The translations under genes were made by a program, and so were the position numbers. From Siphonodentalium dalli (lineage: Eukaryota; Mollusca; Scaphopoda; Gadilida; Siphonodentaliidae), in NCBI GenBank assembly GCA_032622095.1, contig CP136067.1, positions 124,655,030 through 124,719,029 of the forward strand: a stretch of DNA of 64,000 nucleotides, written 5' to 3'. The notes below the pieces were generated by a model that saw nothing but the letters and a program-made list of their open reading frames with translations, made no database searches and was not told the DNA's origin. Shown here in pieces: positions 22,814 to 35,396 of this stretch (position 1 is its first letter; the number at the start of each line of letters is the position of its first letter).

Positions 22814-23276
22814 ATGGTGTTATTAAATTGAAGTCGCATGCAGGCTTCTAAATACATTTTTCAAAATTTATTAAAAATTAATTACATATTCAAAATTATT
22901 GCCAAGCAGACATCAGATGGGCGACAATTCTATCGGATAATATAACAAACCGATATCGCAGATCAGCATTGCGATTTATTTTAACAGTAGGTACTAAATA
23001 TTAATTATCACTATTTAGATATGTCAGATGTGATAACGAGACGTATAATTAGCTAAATTGTGGGAAATAGAGTGTCCGAGCAAAGAAATATAAATTAGCG
23101 GACGTAATTTCGTTGTGTTTTTGCTGTTTAACGTCAAGAAAAATTATCAATGGAAGCATCCGGCATCCGATATATGTGCCTGACGGCATCCGGCGTACGG
23201 TGGTCTGGCATCCGGAATACGCCATAACAGACCCCGCATCCGGCGTACGAAAAGGGGGGTCGTCACCCTCCTGTAT

Positions 23277-24296
23277 TGGTCTCTAGTAAGAAAACAAAGC
23301 TAAAAAGGCAAAGGGTCTATATCGCATTCTTCTCTTTGTGCAATTATAGATATATGGCACACATCTCAAGTTTCTAAACTAAACACCAGGCTAATTTGTA
23401 TTTGAACTTGAAAGTTCAACTTGAACAATACATTATTTATATATTATATTTTTTTATTTTGTGCCCGTCAATTTCTCAATTCAATTCAAATAGTTTAGTA
23501 TCTAAAAACTCATATTGTACAATTTCATGAGTATTGAGACACAACATATTTACAAATGAGAATAGGAGAACATTGTTATTTCGGCCAATTTGGCCGTTTA
23601 ATTCATGGCTGTTTTTCATCTGAGGTGTGTGTCGGGATACATGTTGTGGAGGATTTATGTAAATGTTAGCCCAAACTACATTTCCAAGTTACGATGGTTT
23701 TGTTGTTTATTTTGAGGAATAACACCGCGTCAGATGAATTCAGCCCAAATATGTTAACAGTTGTCGTGTCAAACATTCGCAGTAGGTTAGCGTTATTTAG
23801 TATTTTTGGATGTCCTTTAACATGGGGAAAATAGACTACTGCGCTTGAACGAGCATGTGAATTTGTCGTTTTTAATGTATAGCAACTTGATAATCAACAA
23901 CAGGGGCATTCTCTGTCAAATATGGTCGCTCTATTTACGATACCAATTGGGGAACTTTGTAAATTAAATTACGCGTAAATCAGTGTAAACGTATACCTGC
24001 TGCAAATAGAGAAGATGTCGGAATCGGCGTACTCGCCCAGGGCTAACTCGCCCCAATCGACGTGTGCCAACTCGGAATAAAAGGCCAGCTCGGAATAAAA
24101 GATGTATACGGAGTGCTATATGGCGTTTGGTCCGTTGTTTCTCAATGAATATTATTGAAATTTGGTGTATATGTCCGGGCTGGGACATGGAATACAACAA
24201 CGTTTGAATTGTTTTTAAATTTACAAATTTGTTGATTTTATTCATTTTTTTTTTCGTTCTGAAACCAGCTGAAACACACTATAAAGTGTATATAAT
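23277..24296. other. No gene seen
   Basis: AT-rich sequence without recognisable coding. A short patch with repeated AACTCG / CTCGGAATAAAAG phrases occurs near 24040-24105. Confidence 0.45.
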
Positions 24297-24522
24297 ATAA
24301 TAACGAACACGAGACATACATAATTTATAAACTGTTAACAAAAGATATCAAATTCAATACATGAAAAAGATGACTCAGTGGAGTTTATAAAGTGAACATA
24401 AAAACATTGAGGTAAGAATCTTTTTAAGGATGCAACTTTATTTAATGATAATAAACACATAAATTAAAATAACAAACATGAGACATACATGATTTATAAA
24501 CTGTTAACAAAAGATATCTATC
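24297..24522. repeat. Diverged direct repeat
   Basis: AACGAACACGAGACATACAT followed by TTATAAACTGTTAACAAAAG (about 24300-24348) is repeated at about 24470-24518 with a few changes. The period is near 170 bp. Confidence 0.75.
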
Positions 24523-24529
24523 AGATGAG

Positions 24530-25940
24530 AGCTATCAAATATATTTTTAATTTTATAGGAAAAAATGGTCGCCAGCGGCCATATTGCATTTATGTTATAT
24601 GTTATCGCGTCATGTCGATATCTAGTATTACTTAGAAATTTCACCTTTCCAGATTCATAATTGCTCCATTGACTGTAACAGTTGGAATTATTCCCCTCTT
24701 CGGATAGAGTGTCACTGAAACTTTATTTTGTCAGACTGTCTGTATAGTCACTGATTATATATGGCAATAATCTGTAATAAGATGTAGCACTATTTTATTT
24801 TATATTTACATGCAGTGCTGTTTTTATACAACATTTCTAATCCCCCCCTAGATCATCATGTGATCGACCATACATCGCGCGAGGACCTGGTTGAATTAAA
24901 TTTTACTATTTTTATGGCTAAATAATTTGGTTGATCCTACAGACGACACCCCTTGTCCGATCGTCACCAGATTCCACAATGATCTTCTGGATAACCAGGG
25001 TGAGAGTAATCTAATTTTCCCGAATTTCGTTAAAAAACATTACCACAGGCAGCAATTTGGTATCTTACTGTTTGATCCTCTTTTGCATGACTGAAATGTT
25101 TAGCAACTGTACAGACATATCCCTCATCTGATAGTCACCAAACTTCATATTGATCTTCGGGCTGACAACTAGATGGGAGCTATCGAATGCTTTGAATTTT
25201 TTTGGAAAACATTGTCGCCAGCAGTCATCTTCTATTTTTGTTTTTATATACATGTATATCTCTTCATTCGGATAGCCAGTATTACGTAGGTACTTCAACT
25301 TTCCTCATTCCTGTCATCATTTGAAATATAAAAATTTACCTGATACATGCACCCTTCAAAATTTGTTTCGTCGTATCTATTTTAATGACCCGTATGGTAA
25401 TATTGATACAGATATATTTGTCAAACATTTCTTTGTACAATATACAGGTATTTAGTTTGTAACTAAATCTAGAAATATATAATAGTAGCTGGTTATGTTT
25501 TAGTGTGGGAATTGTTCTGAAAGCACATAGAAAATTTGACTTTGGAGCGACCGGGTTTCGCCATTTTTGCTGGAAAACCCCATGCTAAATATAGAAACAT
25601 ATACTAGAACCCAGCCGGTGACAGAGTCAGAAGGAAGTATGACTGGTGCCCTCTGATTGAGATTGACAAGGCACCGCTTTCGTAATGTCAGCAATTGCGG
25701 TGGCCGGGATTGCCGGGGACCGTGACCCTCTTCTCTCTGCCGGGGTAGCAGCGGGCAGAAACATTATATAACCACTCAGTCCAATGGGTTGAATTTGTTG
25801 TTTGCGCTTGTTGCCAAGGACACGTCACGAAGTTCCTGGTAAAACTCGAACATTGCTTGATCATGCATGCCTAGTGAGTGCTCCACCAGTAATTTCCCCA
25901 CCTAGGATTTAAAATCGCAGCGTCTGCGGTCGCACTCAAG
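24530..25940. other. No gene seen; old duplicated segment
   Basis: Two loosely similar blocks, one with TGGTCGCCAGCGGCCAT (about 24566) and one with TTGTCGCCAGCAGTCAT (about 25211), are each followed by similar AT-rich DNA. They look like an ancient tandem duplication. No coding signal was recognised. Confidence 0.4.
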
Positions 25941-25964
25941 TGCCAACTAAAGTATCGTGTAGCG

Positions 25965-26050
25965 GCGCGGTTGTTAGTGTGCTGGTCATGGTGTAATATT
26001 CTGATAACGTCATGCATTCGATTCTCGCTCTCTGCCATTTGAAGTAAAAT
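25965..26050 (+). repeat. tRNA-like SINE head (candidate)
   Basis: GCGCGGTTGTTAGTGTGCTG resembles a tRNA A-box region. CATTCGATTCTCGC, about 50 bases downstream, resembles a B box (GGTTCGANNCC). The spacing fits a degenerate tRNA-derived SINE head. No second copy or tail was found in the window, so this stays tentative. Confidence 0.4.
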
Positions 26051-26060
26051 CTGTGTTGGT

Positions 26061-26880
26061 TGTCTTCGGCCAGCAATCTAATTACGCCCTCTATGGGTGT
26101 TTTCTGTGATCGTATTTTTTACTTGTTAATGGGGTATGGGCTAATGTGTGAACTAAACAGGTACTTGGATATTTTCGTACTCGAATGATATGATAGAAAG
26201 GTACTTGGGTATGTTCGAACCATGTAACGAAGTTTGACAATAATTATTGTTGTGGTCAAATAGAGGTAGCATCTCGTGGCGATACATGTCTATTCACGTA
26301 TCGCTTAAAGCCTTTATTGAACCATGGCTTGTTAGCCAAGATGAGAAGTGGGCGCCGACTTGGAACGGGAATTCCCGCGGTAATCCATGTGTGTTTCCAT
26401 TGTTGTTTAACCTTCTTTGTTATTGTCACGTGACATTAATCGGAATGTTATATACTATTATATTGCATGGGGATTTGAGGATGGTATAAGAAATTTAATT
26501 CACACATGAACCCTTCGAGCTGTTTGTTTATATCGGTGTTTAACATGTTATTTAATATCGTTTAGTGAACTTTTTAATTTATTTATACGCGATAAATATC
26601 GGCATGTTATATTCTAAATGAATTGTAATTATTAACCAATTCACACGTTACTCCTTCGTGTTGTTTGTACATATTGACGTTTAGTGAACTTTAGTCACGG
26701 TCTCTAAACTTTTTTCTTCATTTCTTTGTTGTGGAATATATCTGAGGTATGATTAATAGAGATGTTATTTAGAACAGTTCCAACACTAACCATTCACATT
26801 GGTTGTTTGACATACAATGTGGCCTTATTCTAAAAATCGTTTTGTCTGTGTACGTAGCATTTATCAGAATGCTATATGAG
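26061..26880. other. No gene seen
   Basis: AT-rich spacer with two related blocks (GTGAACTTTTTAATTT and GTGAACTTTAGTCACG contexts). No supported feature. Confidence 0.4.
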
Positions 26881-26884
26881 TTGA

Positions 26885-27450
26885 AAATTGTTCATAACTT
26901 AACCCCCATGTGACCATGTTTTAATTAGTCCTCATTGGACCATATTTTATTTGGTCCTCATGGCACTATATTTTATTTAACCCCATGATACCGTAGTTAA
27001 TCAACATTGATGCCACCATATTTTTATATTGATTAACCCTCGTAATGGGAATTTTTTTCAACTTTAATTAACCCCCATTTTACCGTATCGTAATTGACAT
27101 TCATTGGATCATATTTCAATTAACCACCCATGGGTCATGCATATTTGTATTAGCTCTCATGGCCATTTTCTAATTAACCCTGATCAGTTATGGGACCACA
27201 TTTAACAATCATGGTACCATTTTAATTAACCATCATGGAACCATATTGTTTTTATTAACACTCATTGGACCATATTTTAATTAACCCTCTCTGGATGTGA
27301 CCATATTTTAACTAGCACACATGGGACCATATTTTATTTAACCCTCGTGTGACCATATTTGTTTTACCCTCATGTGACCATATTTTAATTAACCCTGTCT
27401 GAGTGCGACCATATTTCAATTAACCATCGTGTATTTTAATTAACCCTCAT
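26885..27450. repeat. Degenerate minisatellite (ACCATATTTTAATTAACCCT type)
   Basis: More than a dozen diverged copies of a 25-45 bp unit built from ACCATATTTTAATTAACCCT and CATG(T/G)G. Spacing varies, as in an old, no longer homogenised array. Confidence 0.85.
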
Positions 27451-27569
27451 GACACTATATCTTCAGTTGATATCAGGTGTGCAATACCTGAGGCCATATT
27501 TAGATCATCATTACGGCATCGTTTGGTGTATATTGGCAAATATATCGGGCCCAATGCATTCTCTTGTAT

Positions 27570-28040
27570 ATGTGCAGCTACCGTCACGAAAGGGTTAAAT
27601 TGCTTCACCATGAGCGAGGATGGTTAATCAGTGCCATGTGTAATAATCATGAAAAACAGCGCATTGGAACTAATTTATTGTGGAATGCCCATTATGATAG
27701 CTTCGGCCAATTTTGCCACGATGTAGAATCTAAGACCCATGCAGTGTTTTGGCTAGACCAGTCCATCTTGTTTGATTCAGCTCTAATTATTATCACAGCG
27801 TGTGTGAGTCGACTCATTGAGGGATGGATGTTGGTTCACCATTGGGTCAAATTAAATCTGATTTCCCCAGGTGAAAATTTCACATTATCGTCAAATCGAC
27901 CAGCCCTTTGTTTAACCCCAAATGCCAATACTGCTTTTACAGGTATCGCAAATCAATGCGGTAACTTGATATTCTGTCTGTTCGGTGGCATTTCTGGTCT
28001 AAACTGGTTTGGGGTTTATCGTTGTGTCAGCTGGTTATAA
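27570..28040 (+). CDS. Unclassified 156-codon open frame
   Basis: This is the longest open frame outside the recognised LINE pieces. It runs from ATG at 27570 to TAA at 28038-28040. Its first codons come from a half copy of the CCAATGCATTCTCTTATATA hairpin family, so the start is not that of an ancestral gene. The protein is rich in Trp, His and Asn, with hydrophobic patches (ILFDSALIIITACVS near residue 75; GNLIFCLFGGISGLNWFG near the C-terminus). I recognise no domain. It may be a chance frame in a locally GC-richer patch or a worn exon. Confidence 0.2.
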   Translation: MCSYRHERVKLLHHERGWLISAMCNNHEKQRIGTNLLWNAHYDSFGQFCHDVESKTHAVFWLDQSILFDSALIIITACVSRLIEGWMLVHHWVKLNLISPGENFTLSSNRPALCLTPNANTAFTGIANQCGNLIFCLFGGISGLNWFGVYRCVSWL

Positions 28041-28441
28041 TTGGACCAGGAAATCGTTCCGTGTGCAGAAATCACGGACTTCCGACGGGCAACAGTTTTC
28101 TGACCAACGTATATTGCAGATTCGTCCGAGTCGGGCATGTTGGCTAGAATGTCCAAAACAAATTTGATGGCAAAAATGCTGCCGTACAACAATTGCTGAC
28201 GTTAAACCGATTTCACAACCCGTGCATGAACGTTTAAGGTTGGATACAAACTTCAAGACAGTGATCATTCCACCTAATACGCACACTGTTGACTGCCAAA
28301 AGATATCTAATCGGGGTTCACGATTACACGCGATAGGTATATAATCGCGACCACAGGTTGCACTAATGATTTCGATTAACGCTGTTTAAAATACTTCTTC
28401 AACTATTTCCGTTATTTCAGTAAAACCACTTTTTAAAATAA
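28041..28441. other. No gene seen
   Basis: The minus-strand 83-codon frame (28035-28286) has no recognisable motif. Nothing else is supported. Confidence 0.4.
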
Positions 28442-28670
28442 ATGTATATCTCCGTTATTACGTTAATAATAATAATAATAATTTCCTGTTTCTACATGTA
28501 TATTTCGCTCTATTTCGCCATTTCGCTGCATTTTTTATTCCGCTATATCGCTGTATTTCCTATTTCGCTTGTTCGTTGTATTTCATATTTCGATAATTCG
28601 CTATATTATGGGATATGGGATTATATTATATCCTATATTCTGATATTAAATCGAACATCCCGTGTCTTAA
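28442..28670. repeat. Low-complexity ATTTCGCT-rich tract
   Basis: Repeated TATTTCGCT-like octamers with irregular spacing, preceded by (AAT)n at 28466. The 80-codon frame here is a low-complexity artefact. Confidence 0.7.
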
Positions 28671-29430
28671 ATATAAGATGTTGATGTAATTACATTGCGT
28701 ACACGTGATGGCAGTGGGCAGACCAATAGGAAGTGGATTGAACTCTTCCTCGCTGCTTGGTTGGATACAAGAATAGGTTTGCGACAACTGGAAAGCTTAC
28801 ATTTAGCCACTTATTTCGCATTTGATTTGTTAAAACTGCGTGCACATATCTAAGTTTTCTATATAACATATATAACTTCTCGGGGAAATGCAAGACTACT
28901 GATGTGTGATGCGATGGGGGAAGTATATAATTGGCAGATATCATGTGGAAACAAACAGATATCACACACATGTTGATATTATATGCCGACGTGTGGTTTT
29001 GTGATCAGGGTCCATACTAACTATTGTGTTTCAATTTGATGATATGGACCTGTATTATTTGTGGGTTCTTGTCAATTCGCCAATCGTCCAAACACTTCCT
29101 CCATTGACACGTATAGCACACTAGAATGGCGAAGAAAAAGCCAGAGTAATGCACTGGCATGTGGATCGGAAGGTATTTTGAAGTCAAACAAGGAGATTAG
29201 TGAAAAGCTGCTTAACATCAAATTGATTGATTGCCTATAATGTAAGGAAATCCGTTTCCTCCATTGTGCATATAAAAGGCTACCAAGATGGGGAACTCTC
29301 TGACATTACCTCTGAATCGATTAACATACATGTATACTTGTGTTATTGTGGAAAGTGATAGCCACCCAAATGTCCACCTGTACAAATCTCTCTTGACCAT
29401 ACAATCATTTTATATATACATAAACACCAC
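28671..29430. other. No gene seen
   Basis: Unannotated AT-rich DNA. The 93-codon minus frame (28690-28971) has no recognised domain. Confidence 0.4.
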
Positions 29431-29995
29431 ACAAATGGCCATGTATCCACTCGCTTTATGCACATGCACCTCGCCCATGACCATAAAAACCACACTTGTG
29501 TTTACATGTACGCCCCATATATGACTATACAGCCATGAGTCACCGTACAGGTACAGGTATTTTCCTGCACTTCACCCATGACTATATAGTCACTTCCTAT
29601 ATACATATTCATCACATTCGTGATCATAGTCACTTAGTGTATACCTATTCGCTTCACCATTGGCCATACGATCACTCCCTGTATATGTATTTGCCACATC
29701 CGTGGTCATATATCCACTCAAGATTTTCATATACACTGCAACCATATAGTCACTCCGGGTATACATATACACCTCACCAATAGCCATACAACCCTTTTAT
29801 ATATACCAATGCCCGCACATATGGCCATTCACACACCAGGCTCGAATATTCTTCTCACTCAAGACAATTCAGCCACTCGCTGTATACCCATATACCACAG
29901 TTGTGGTCATATACAGTCAGTCATTGGTTACCAATTCATCTCACCATTGACCATTCGATCACTCCCTGTATACGTATTGGACACACCCATGGCCA
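29431..29995. repeat. Degenerate ~42-bp minisatellite
   Basis: Diverged units built around CCATACGATCACTCCCTGTA and TGTATTTGCCACATCCGTGG recur about every 42 bases. Because 42 is a multiple of 3, one plus frame stays open and gives a periodic peptide of the His-Tyr-rich type (DHS.Y.Y). That periodicity explains the 95-codon frame without invoking a gene. Confidence 0.75.
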
Positions 29996-30311
29996 TTTAG
30001 ACGATACAGACCCTAAGTTATTTTGTTCTTTGGTGGCTCTAAATGGCTAAGACACCGTGCTTGTGTTGTCTTACCAAGAACTCAACGAAGCAGCATTCGA
30101 GCATTGAACAACATACAATTACAAAGTAGGTGCGAGTTGCACAGAAGCTCGAATTATCAGGTTGTCTTAATTATATAACGCAAGCGCGACTGTCTCAACC
30201 ACAATCCGAAATTTACAATTTTGTAATTTACATTCTTCTGAATGGGGAAATGGGGGTGGGGTCGAACAAAATAGAACTAATTTCGTCGATGAAAATGCTG
30301 TATATATAACT
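29996..30311. other. No gene seen
   Basis: Spacer DNA without a recognisable feature. Confidence 0.4.
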
Positions 30312-30460
30312 AATTTCGTCAATGTTACTTAGTTTTCTCACGAATAAATTAATACAAATTATCTTTTAGCAGAATGTTCTGCAATTGGGCTAAGCAGTAG
30401 AGTAAGTGAGAACACCCCTCTGCGTGGGAGAAAACGAAAGTAACATTGACGAAATGAGAT
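30312..30460. mobile_element. Short inverted-repeat element
   Basis: ATTTCGTCAATGTTACTTAG followed by TTTTCTCACG (30314-30344) pairs with CGTGGGAGAAAACGAAAGTA and ACATTGACGAAAT (30423-30458). A loop of about 80 bases separates the arms. No coding sequence is present. Confidence 0.65.
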
Positions 30461-30479
30461 TTTTATACACGCGCGGTGA

Positions 30480-30720
30480 CACGCCCCCCCCCAAACTTTG
30501 GTAAAACAATATTCAACATTTGGTTGGAAGTTTCAAGCCTAACACGCAATCAGTTGGAGATTTCGCATCGAAAATAGGTTGCAAATGATTTCATAGTTTA
30601 ATTTTTCAACCACCATTTATAGTGTGATATTGGTCGTGACTAAATTGGCATCACTTCGACATTACTAACCTTATGGTTGTGCCCGGTTAGCGATTATTTC
30701 CAACAGGTGGATAGAGGGTG
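30480..30720. mobile_element. Worn hAT-like repeat copy
   Basis: Contains diverged family phrases (CCAAACTTTGGTAAAACAAT, TTGGAAGTTTCAAGCCTAAC, AGTTGGAGATTTCGCATCG) in the usual order. The ends are not definable. Confidence 0.45.
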
Positions 30721-33700
30721 CAAATAGAATATCCAAAGTTAAGGACTTTATTCTGGTCCAAAGGAGGTGCAGTTATATATTCCAAGTATTCCCCAACGAA
30801 GAAATTCTAGACACCATTCTGTAAATACGTTTTAAATATAACTTTGCTCACCGCAATTCTGATATAGATGGGTCAGCCCTCTTATGTTCGTATATTCGTT
30901 CCAGCCACTATCGCAGAATTGGACGTTTTACTGTTGACCGTCCAGGAGTTTACTTTCGACAGAATGATTTGTACACTGGCGAGTTCATATTAATCCGGCG
31001 CAACACATTTAATTAATCGTCCCGTTATCACTGGGTTTCTATATACATCTTCATAAGAAAATTCCGATATATCTGGTAGTGTCAGTTGTTACAATAGTAA
31101 CACTTAACCAATGTGCATCAGAAATGTTAGAATTTATTGTATATAAGACAGAATAGCCAATTTTATTCATCTACTTGCATGCATGCTGGGCCAATATTTA
31201 TCATTTTCCCGGTTTTGGTCGCCATTTTGGCAGCCATTTTTAGCCCAATTGACAATTCTGGTTCCATTGAGTTAAAATATTCATAAGTAATGCTATGCCT
31301 CACTTACTTTGCACAGTTCTGTCCATTTCTTGTTAAAATATGACTAGAATCTTAACTGATTTTTGGTGAAATTTCATAAATACAATTTTTGAGGGATCGG
31401 AAGGGGCTGGGACATCATGAATGGCATATTTCATTGCTCCAATGATAAGTTAATATGAATAATACGAAATAAAGTCACAATTCTGAACCAGTTCCATACA
31501 GCAGAAACTGACCTAGAAGATATTGATGAAAAAAATGTGCCATTATATGTCGCAGAATCATATTTACTGTATATGCCTAATTTTAAATTGCATATTTCAT
31601 GGTAAGATTAATTGTGACATTTAATAAATTATAATAATCATGAAACGCTCTTTAAATTCGGAAAACCCCTTAAAAGAGGGGTTAAAGTGAAATTTCAGCG
31701 TGGTTCCACATCTAATATCAATTAGTATGTGAATATGTACATATGTGCAAAGTTTCATGCTTTAGTCACAAATTGAAATATTGCCTAGAAAATTGGACTT
31801 AATCTACTCCACTGTTTAATTTCGTGAAGCCAAATTATAGGTGTACTAAGTATGTAGTTCCACACCAGACATTTCTATACGCCGACAGATGTGTCGAAAA
31901 CAACCGTTGATTGCTTGTAATTACGACAATCCGCATAAATTAGTTGGTGATTAAACTAGTTTTATGAAGAAACTATATTAAAAACAGCAAAATAGTAAGT
32001 GATACATATGTCTGGACTTCATCTGGTGTTTTAGCAGAAATTGGGAAATTGGGTCGAGAATAAATTGGGCGACCGACCGGAAGTTCATAAAATACACACA
32101 ATTCGATCTCGGTCTCCAACGATAAACTACACAAAAGCAAAACACCACAACCGTAAACTATTAAACTGTACTTGCTTTTTAAAAATGCACTTATTTAAAA
32201 TGATTCTTGAACATCCACTTTTTTGATTGTCACCAATACACTCAGAGCCGATAGAAATTCCGAAGCGGTGTTCCCGAACGTCCCCACATAATTTGCATAC
32301 GTCTCAGATGACAAACTAGAATTGTAAACACAAGGTATAATTGTCACATTTATGCTCTTCTGATCACTGTCATGTCATATTAGTATATACTGGAAGTGTT
32401 ATTGCTGATAGTGGTATAGTTATGTAACACATTCCTTTATCCCTGACTAATTAAGTATCGCATTTCATAGATTCGTGATCAGTCTTATTCACTAATTTAA
32501 TTTTCGCGGTATGGTAACTATATCATTATGCATGGACGCGTTTACGAAATCTGATACCGGTAGAGATTGTCGCTACCAAGCGTATTTAAGCTGGGTTTAT
32601 ATATAGTCCAGGTAGTTTATACGAGGCGGCGCTCAATGCGAACATCTTGGTGAAGTTGACAGGAAAATATCGCCGCGTAGTTTTGGATTATCCAATCAAG
32701 GTGATTGTGAGAAATCATAGATTGACTACCAGTAACTGTTACGTACATAAAACATGCTGCGCATAGCAGACTAGCAGTACGTTTGGTTCAGTTCAATCAT
32801 GAATAATCGGTGGAAAAGAAGGGGTACACAACTGAAGAAAGCAACACTTTTTGTGCATAGTGCATTCAAACATCAAAATCCTTGAAAATAAAGAGACCGG
32901 AACCATCCACCAATGCCGGAAAGTAATTTCTTCGGAAATGGTAGGGAATTTTCCAAATGGATCATGTGCAGTATTTGGATTGCGCTTAAATTCTATAGCG
33001 TGCAACAAACCTCCACTCATCATATTCTTCTCAGGATGTGGCGACAGGGGTTTTGTTTTTGGGAAGGGTGGGTATCTCACACCCCCTCCAATTGTTTGGA
33101 AATTTCATAACCTGACACAACAATAAACCCACTTGGTGAATACTGCCCCAATTGTCGAACAACTTTCTGTTATGTCTACCCAATTGTTTTTGAAAGCATT
33201 TTAACATACTTATCGAAGTCCACATATAGTATGTTCTCCACATGAGAATCCTACGGGGGTCTATGGATTATGGTGGGGCCAGCACTATACAGTTCATAGC
33301 CATATTGTGTCAGTTAAATTGTTTGGTATCGTGATGAACCTTTGTACGATGATGAATATGTCGGCATGTTTGGTATGCGATACACATGTAGACACATATA
33401 GTATTATCTTGACATCCAAGCTCTATTTAGATTAGGTAAACAACGGACTCTTTCACGCTCAAATATTGGGCAGTGGAGTAAGAAGAGCTCGGCACTTTCT
33501 AATTCTCCACAGTCGCAAAATGATTCAAATGATTGCAAAACAGGTCATTCACATTCTTTCGCCTATGGTGGAAGGTTGTTCCATGAGTTGACGGTAGATG
33601 AAAGAAATGAATTTTCGTATCTTGTCGCGTATACTCTGGGAGTCATGAGACCCGTTTATCTGAAATTATATAATTGGCTAGGTTCTGCCGACAGTCCTGG

Positions 33701-33995
33701 TCACTCGTAGCAATTTAACAACTATTCCGAAGGATGATCACCAGAAAATGTCAAAATATCCGATCGCTCTCTCCATAATGCTGCAAACTCCATGCAGGGT
33801 TTACCTCCCTTGTTGACTCGGCAAGACCGCTGCTACCGGCGACATTTTACCCGAGCCTTAAGTTTGGAAAGTCCCACTAGAACCATATAACTATATAGCG
33901 AAACGGTGTGATTTGGTTCTGCGATTATTTTATCAACACAAAAGAATAAACGCCATCGAGAGACGATGTCAGACGGTTGTCTTGGTTTCCCATAA
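30721..33995. other. No confident gene in 3.3 kb
   Basis: Only short frames (60-95 codons) on both strands, without recognised domains. The pair around 32793-33126 overlaps on opposite strands and ends in a scrap of the hAT-like repeat (GGAAATTTCATAACCTGACA at 33099). Confidence 0.4.
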
Positions 33996-34009
33996 TTTAT
34001 GTTGACAGC

Positions 34010-34181
34010 TCTAGACGTAAACCTGGGATATTTTGGCGCGGCTTTCGGACCAATTAACGACGCTGTTTTTACTGGAGGCGGAAATAAATATCCTATAAAC
34101 GTGAATTCGATAGAATATAGAAGCCAAACAGAAACAACCACAATACCACCCAAATTAATAAACCTTAGTAGTGTGATGTAA
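34010..34181 (+). CDS. Possible isolated exon, product unknown
   Basis: A plus-strand frame follows TTTATGTTGACAG, which looks like a splice acceptor. It reads NLGYFGAAFGPINDAVFTGG, then a polar stretch ending in IPPKLINLSS before TAA at 34179-34181. The composition is protein-like, but I recognise no family. The minus-strand frame across the same bases (33833-34228) is longer at 131 codons; at most one of the two can be real. Both may be chance. Confidence 0.2.
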
Positions 34182-34427
34182 ATGACACAATTGTATTGAA
34201 CGAAGACCAAATGGCCATCAACAATCAATTATATGGTCATCGAAGTTTATTTTAGATAGTGGCCGTTTCTCATAGATCACTTCAGGTGACGCGGCTAGAT
34301 TTCATCTGTATGAACCGCTTTTTCTCCTCCGTGGTCGTGACGCATTCGTGCAAGTGATTTCCCAACTGAACCGAAATGTTGTTTTTCTTGTTTTATATCG
34401 AATGTATGTTGTGTCAAACCTCTCTCT

Positions 34428-34498
34428 CCCTCCATCTCTCTCACTCACCCCTCTCTCTCTCTTTCACTCTCTCTTTCTCTCTCTATCACCCTCACCCT
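34428..34498 (+). repeat. (CT)n-rich microsatellite
   Basis: Interrupted CTCTCTCTC tract flanked by C/T-rich sequence and followed by CCCAACCTCCCATATTACAA. A similar tract and flank occur at 50465-50540, so the two may share an ancestral repeat. Confidence 0.85.
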
Positions 34499-34759
34499 TA
34501 ACTCCCAACCTCCCATATTACAATGTTGTACCCATATCTCAATCCTAAACATGTAATAACATTCCAATCAAACAAAACTATATATATATCTTTATTTCCT
34601 CCATCTAGGAGAGTATGTTTTACAAACAAAAAAAAACATAATTTTTTCTAATAATAATAATACAGAGAAGACAATAGATAATAATTCCCGCCACCACGAA
34701 GCACAAGCACTCATCGAAACAAACTCGCATAAGCACATGATCTCATCAGCTTGCATCCG

Positions 34760-35140
34760 AATCCATGTTTACACATATACATAAAAAATGATATACATAC
34801 ATGCACATACACCCTCGCCAATAAACACCCCTACATACACACACGTATACAGTAGGCCGTACAACACAAATATAAACTACATTTACGCGGGTGCACAATC
34901 ATACTTATATACACATGTGTGTACATACATACATGTGCGTACACATAACTACACATAGATCAGGGCGGCCACGCATACCGGTCAGTTATAAGGCAATCCT
35001 TAATACCGTGATATGCGTTGCCGCCCAAGCTGCTAATGTGTACATATTATGGATACATACATATATACACACATACACATGTAAACACACATATATATAA
35101 TACATACACACACATGCATACGTACACACACATATATTTA
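34760..35140. repeat. ACAT/ACAC-rich simple-repeat tract
   Basis: Repeated ACATACATACA, ACACATAT and related tetranucleotides broken by a short unique insert near 34960-35040. It lies about 250 bases beyond the 3' end of the LINE on the minus strand. Confidence 0.8.
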
Positions 35141-35396
35141 TATTTGTAATGGAAAATGCCTATACCGTACGGTCACCGACCCGTAGTTGATAAGTACTAA
35201 ACATTAACAAATGATACCAGGACATGCCGGGATGCGGAATTCACTGGGAATTGAATGGAAGATAATCGACTTATTTTAGTTAAGAACGTGAGTGTATCAT
35301 TATCTATTGTTCTGATTAAGATATATGTGTCTGTTTGACGTCACGAAAGCAACAGAGGAATTAACAATGCAATTACAATTTATCTTGCAGTTTATG

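Larger units (their letters stand above)
21092..23270. mobile_element. 2.2-kb TIR element with 6-bp target duplication and subterminal repeats
   Basis: The ends read GAGGGTGACGACCCCCCT and AGGGGGGTCGTCACCCTC. CTGTAT flanks both sides (21086-21091 and 23271-23276). Next to each end are direct copies of GGCATCCGG phrases, including GGCATCCGGAATACGCCATA at both ends in the same orientation, resembling transposase-binding subterminal repeats. Two MITEs are nested inside (21356-21639 and 21852-22301), together with a coding-like frame at 22535-22813. I cannot assign a superfamily. Confidence 0.75.

Noticed and set aside
29496-29783. 95-codon His/Tyr-rich frame
   Set aside because: Its periodicity matches the degenerate 42-bp minisatellite, which keeps the frame open by being a multiple of three.
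32793-33126. Opposite-strand frames of 91-95 codons
   Set aside because: They overlap each other and run into hAT-like repeat DNA, with no motif.
33833-34228. 131-codon minus-strand frame as a gene
   Set aside because: No recognisable domain; it overlaps a plus-strand frame of similar quality. Only the plus-strand reading is listed, at low confidence.
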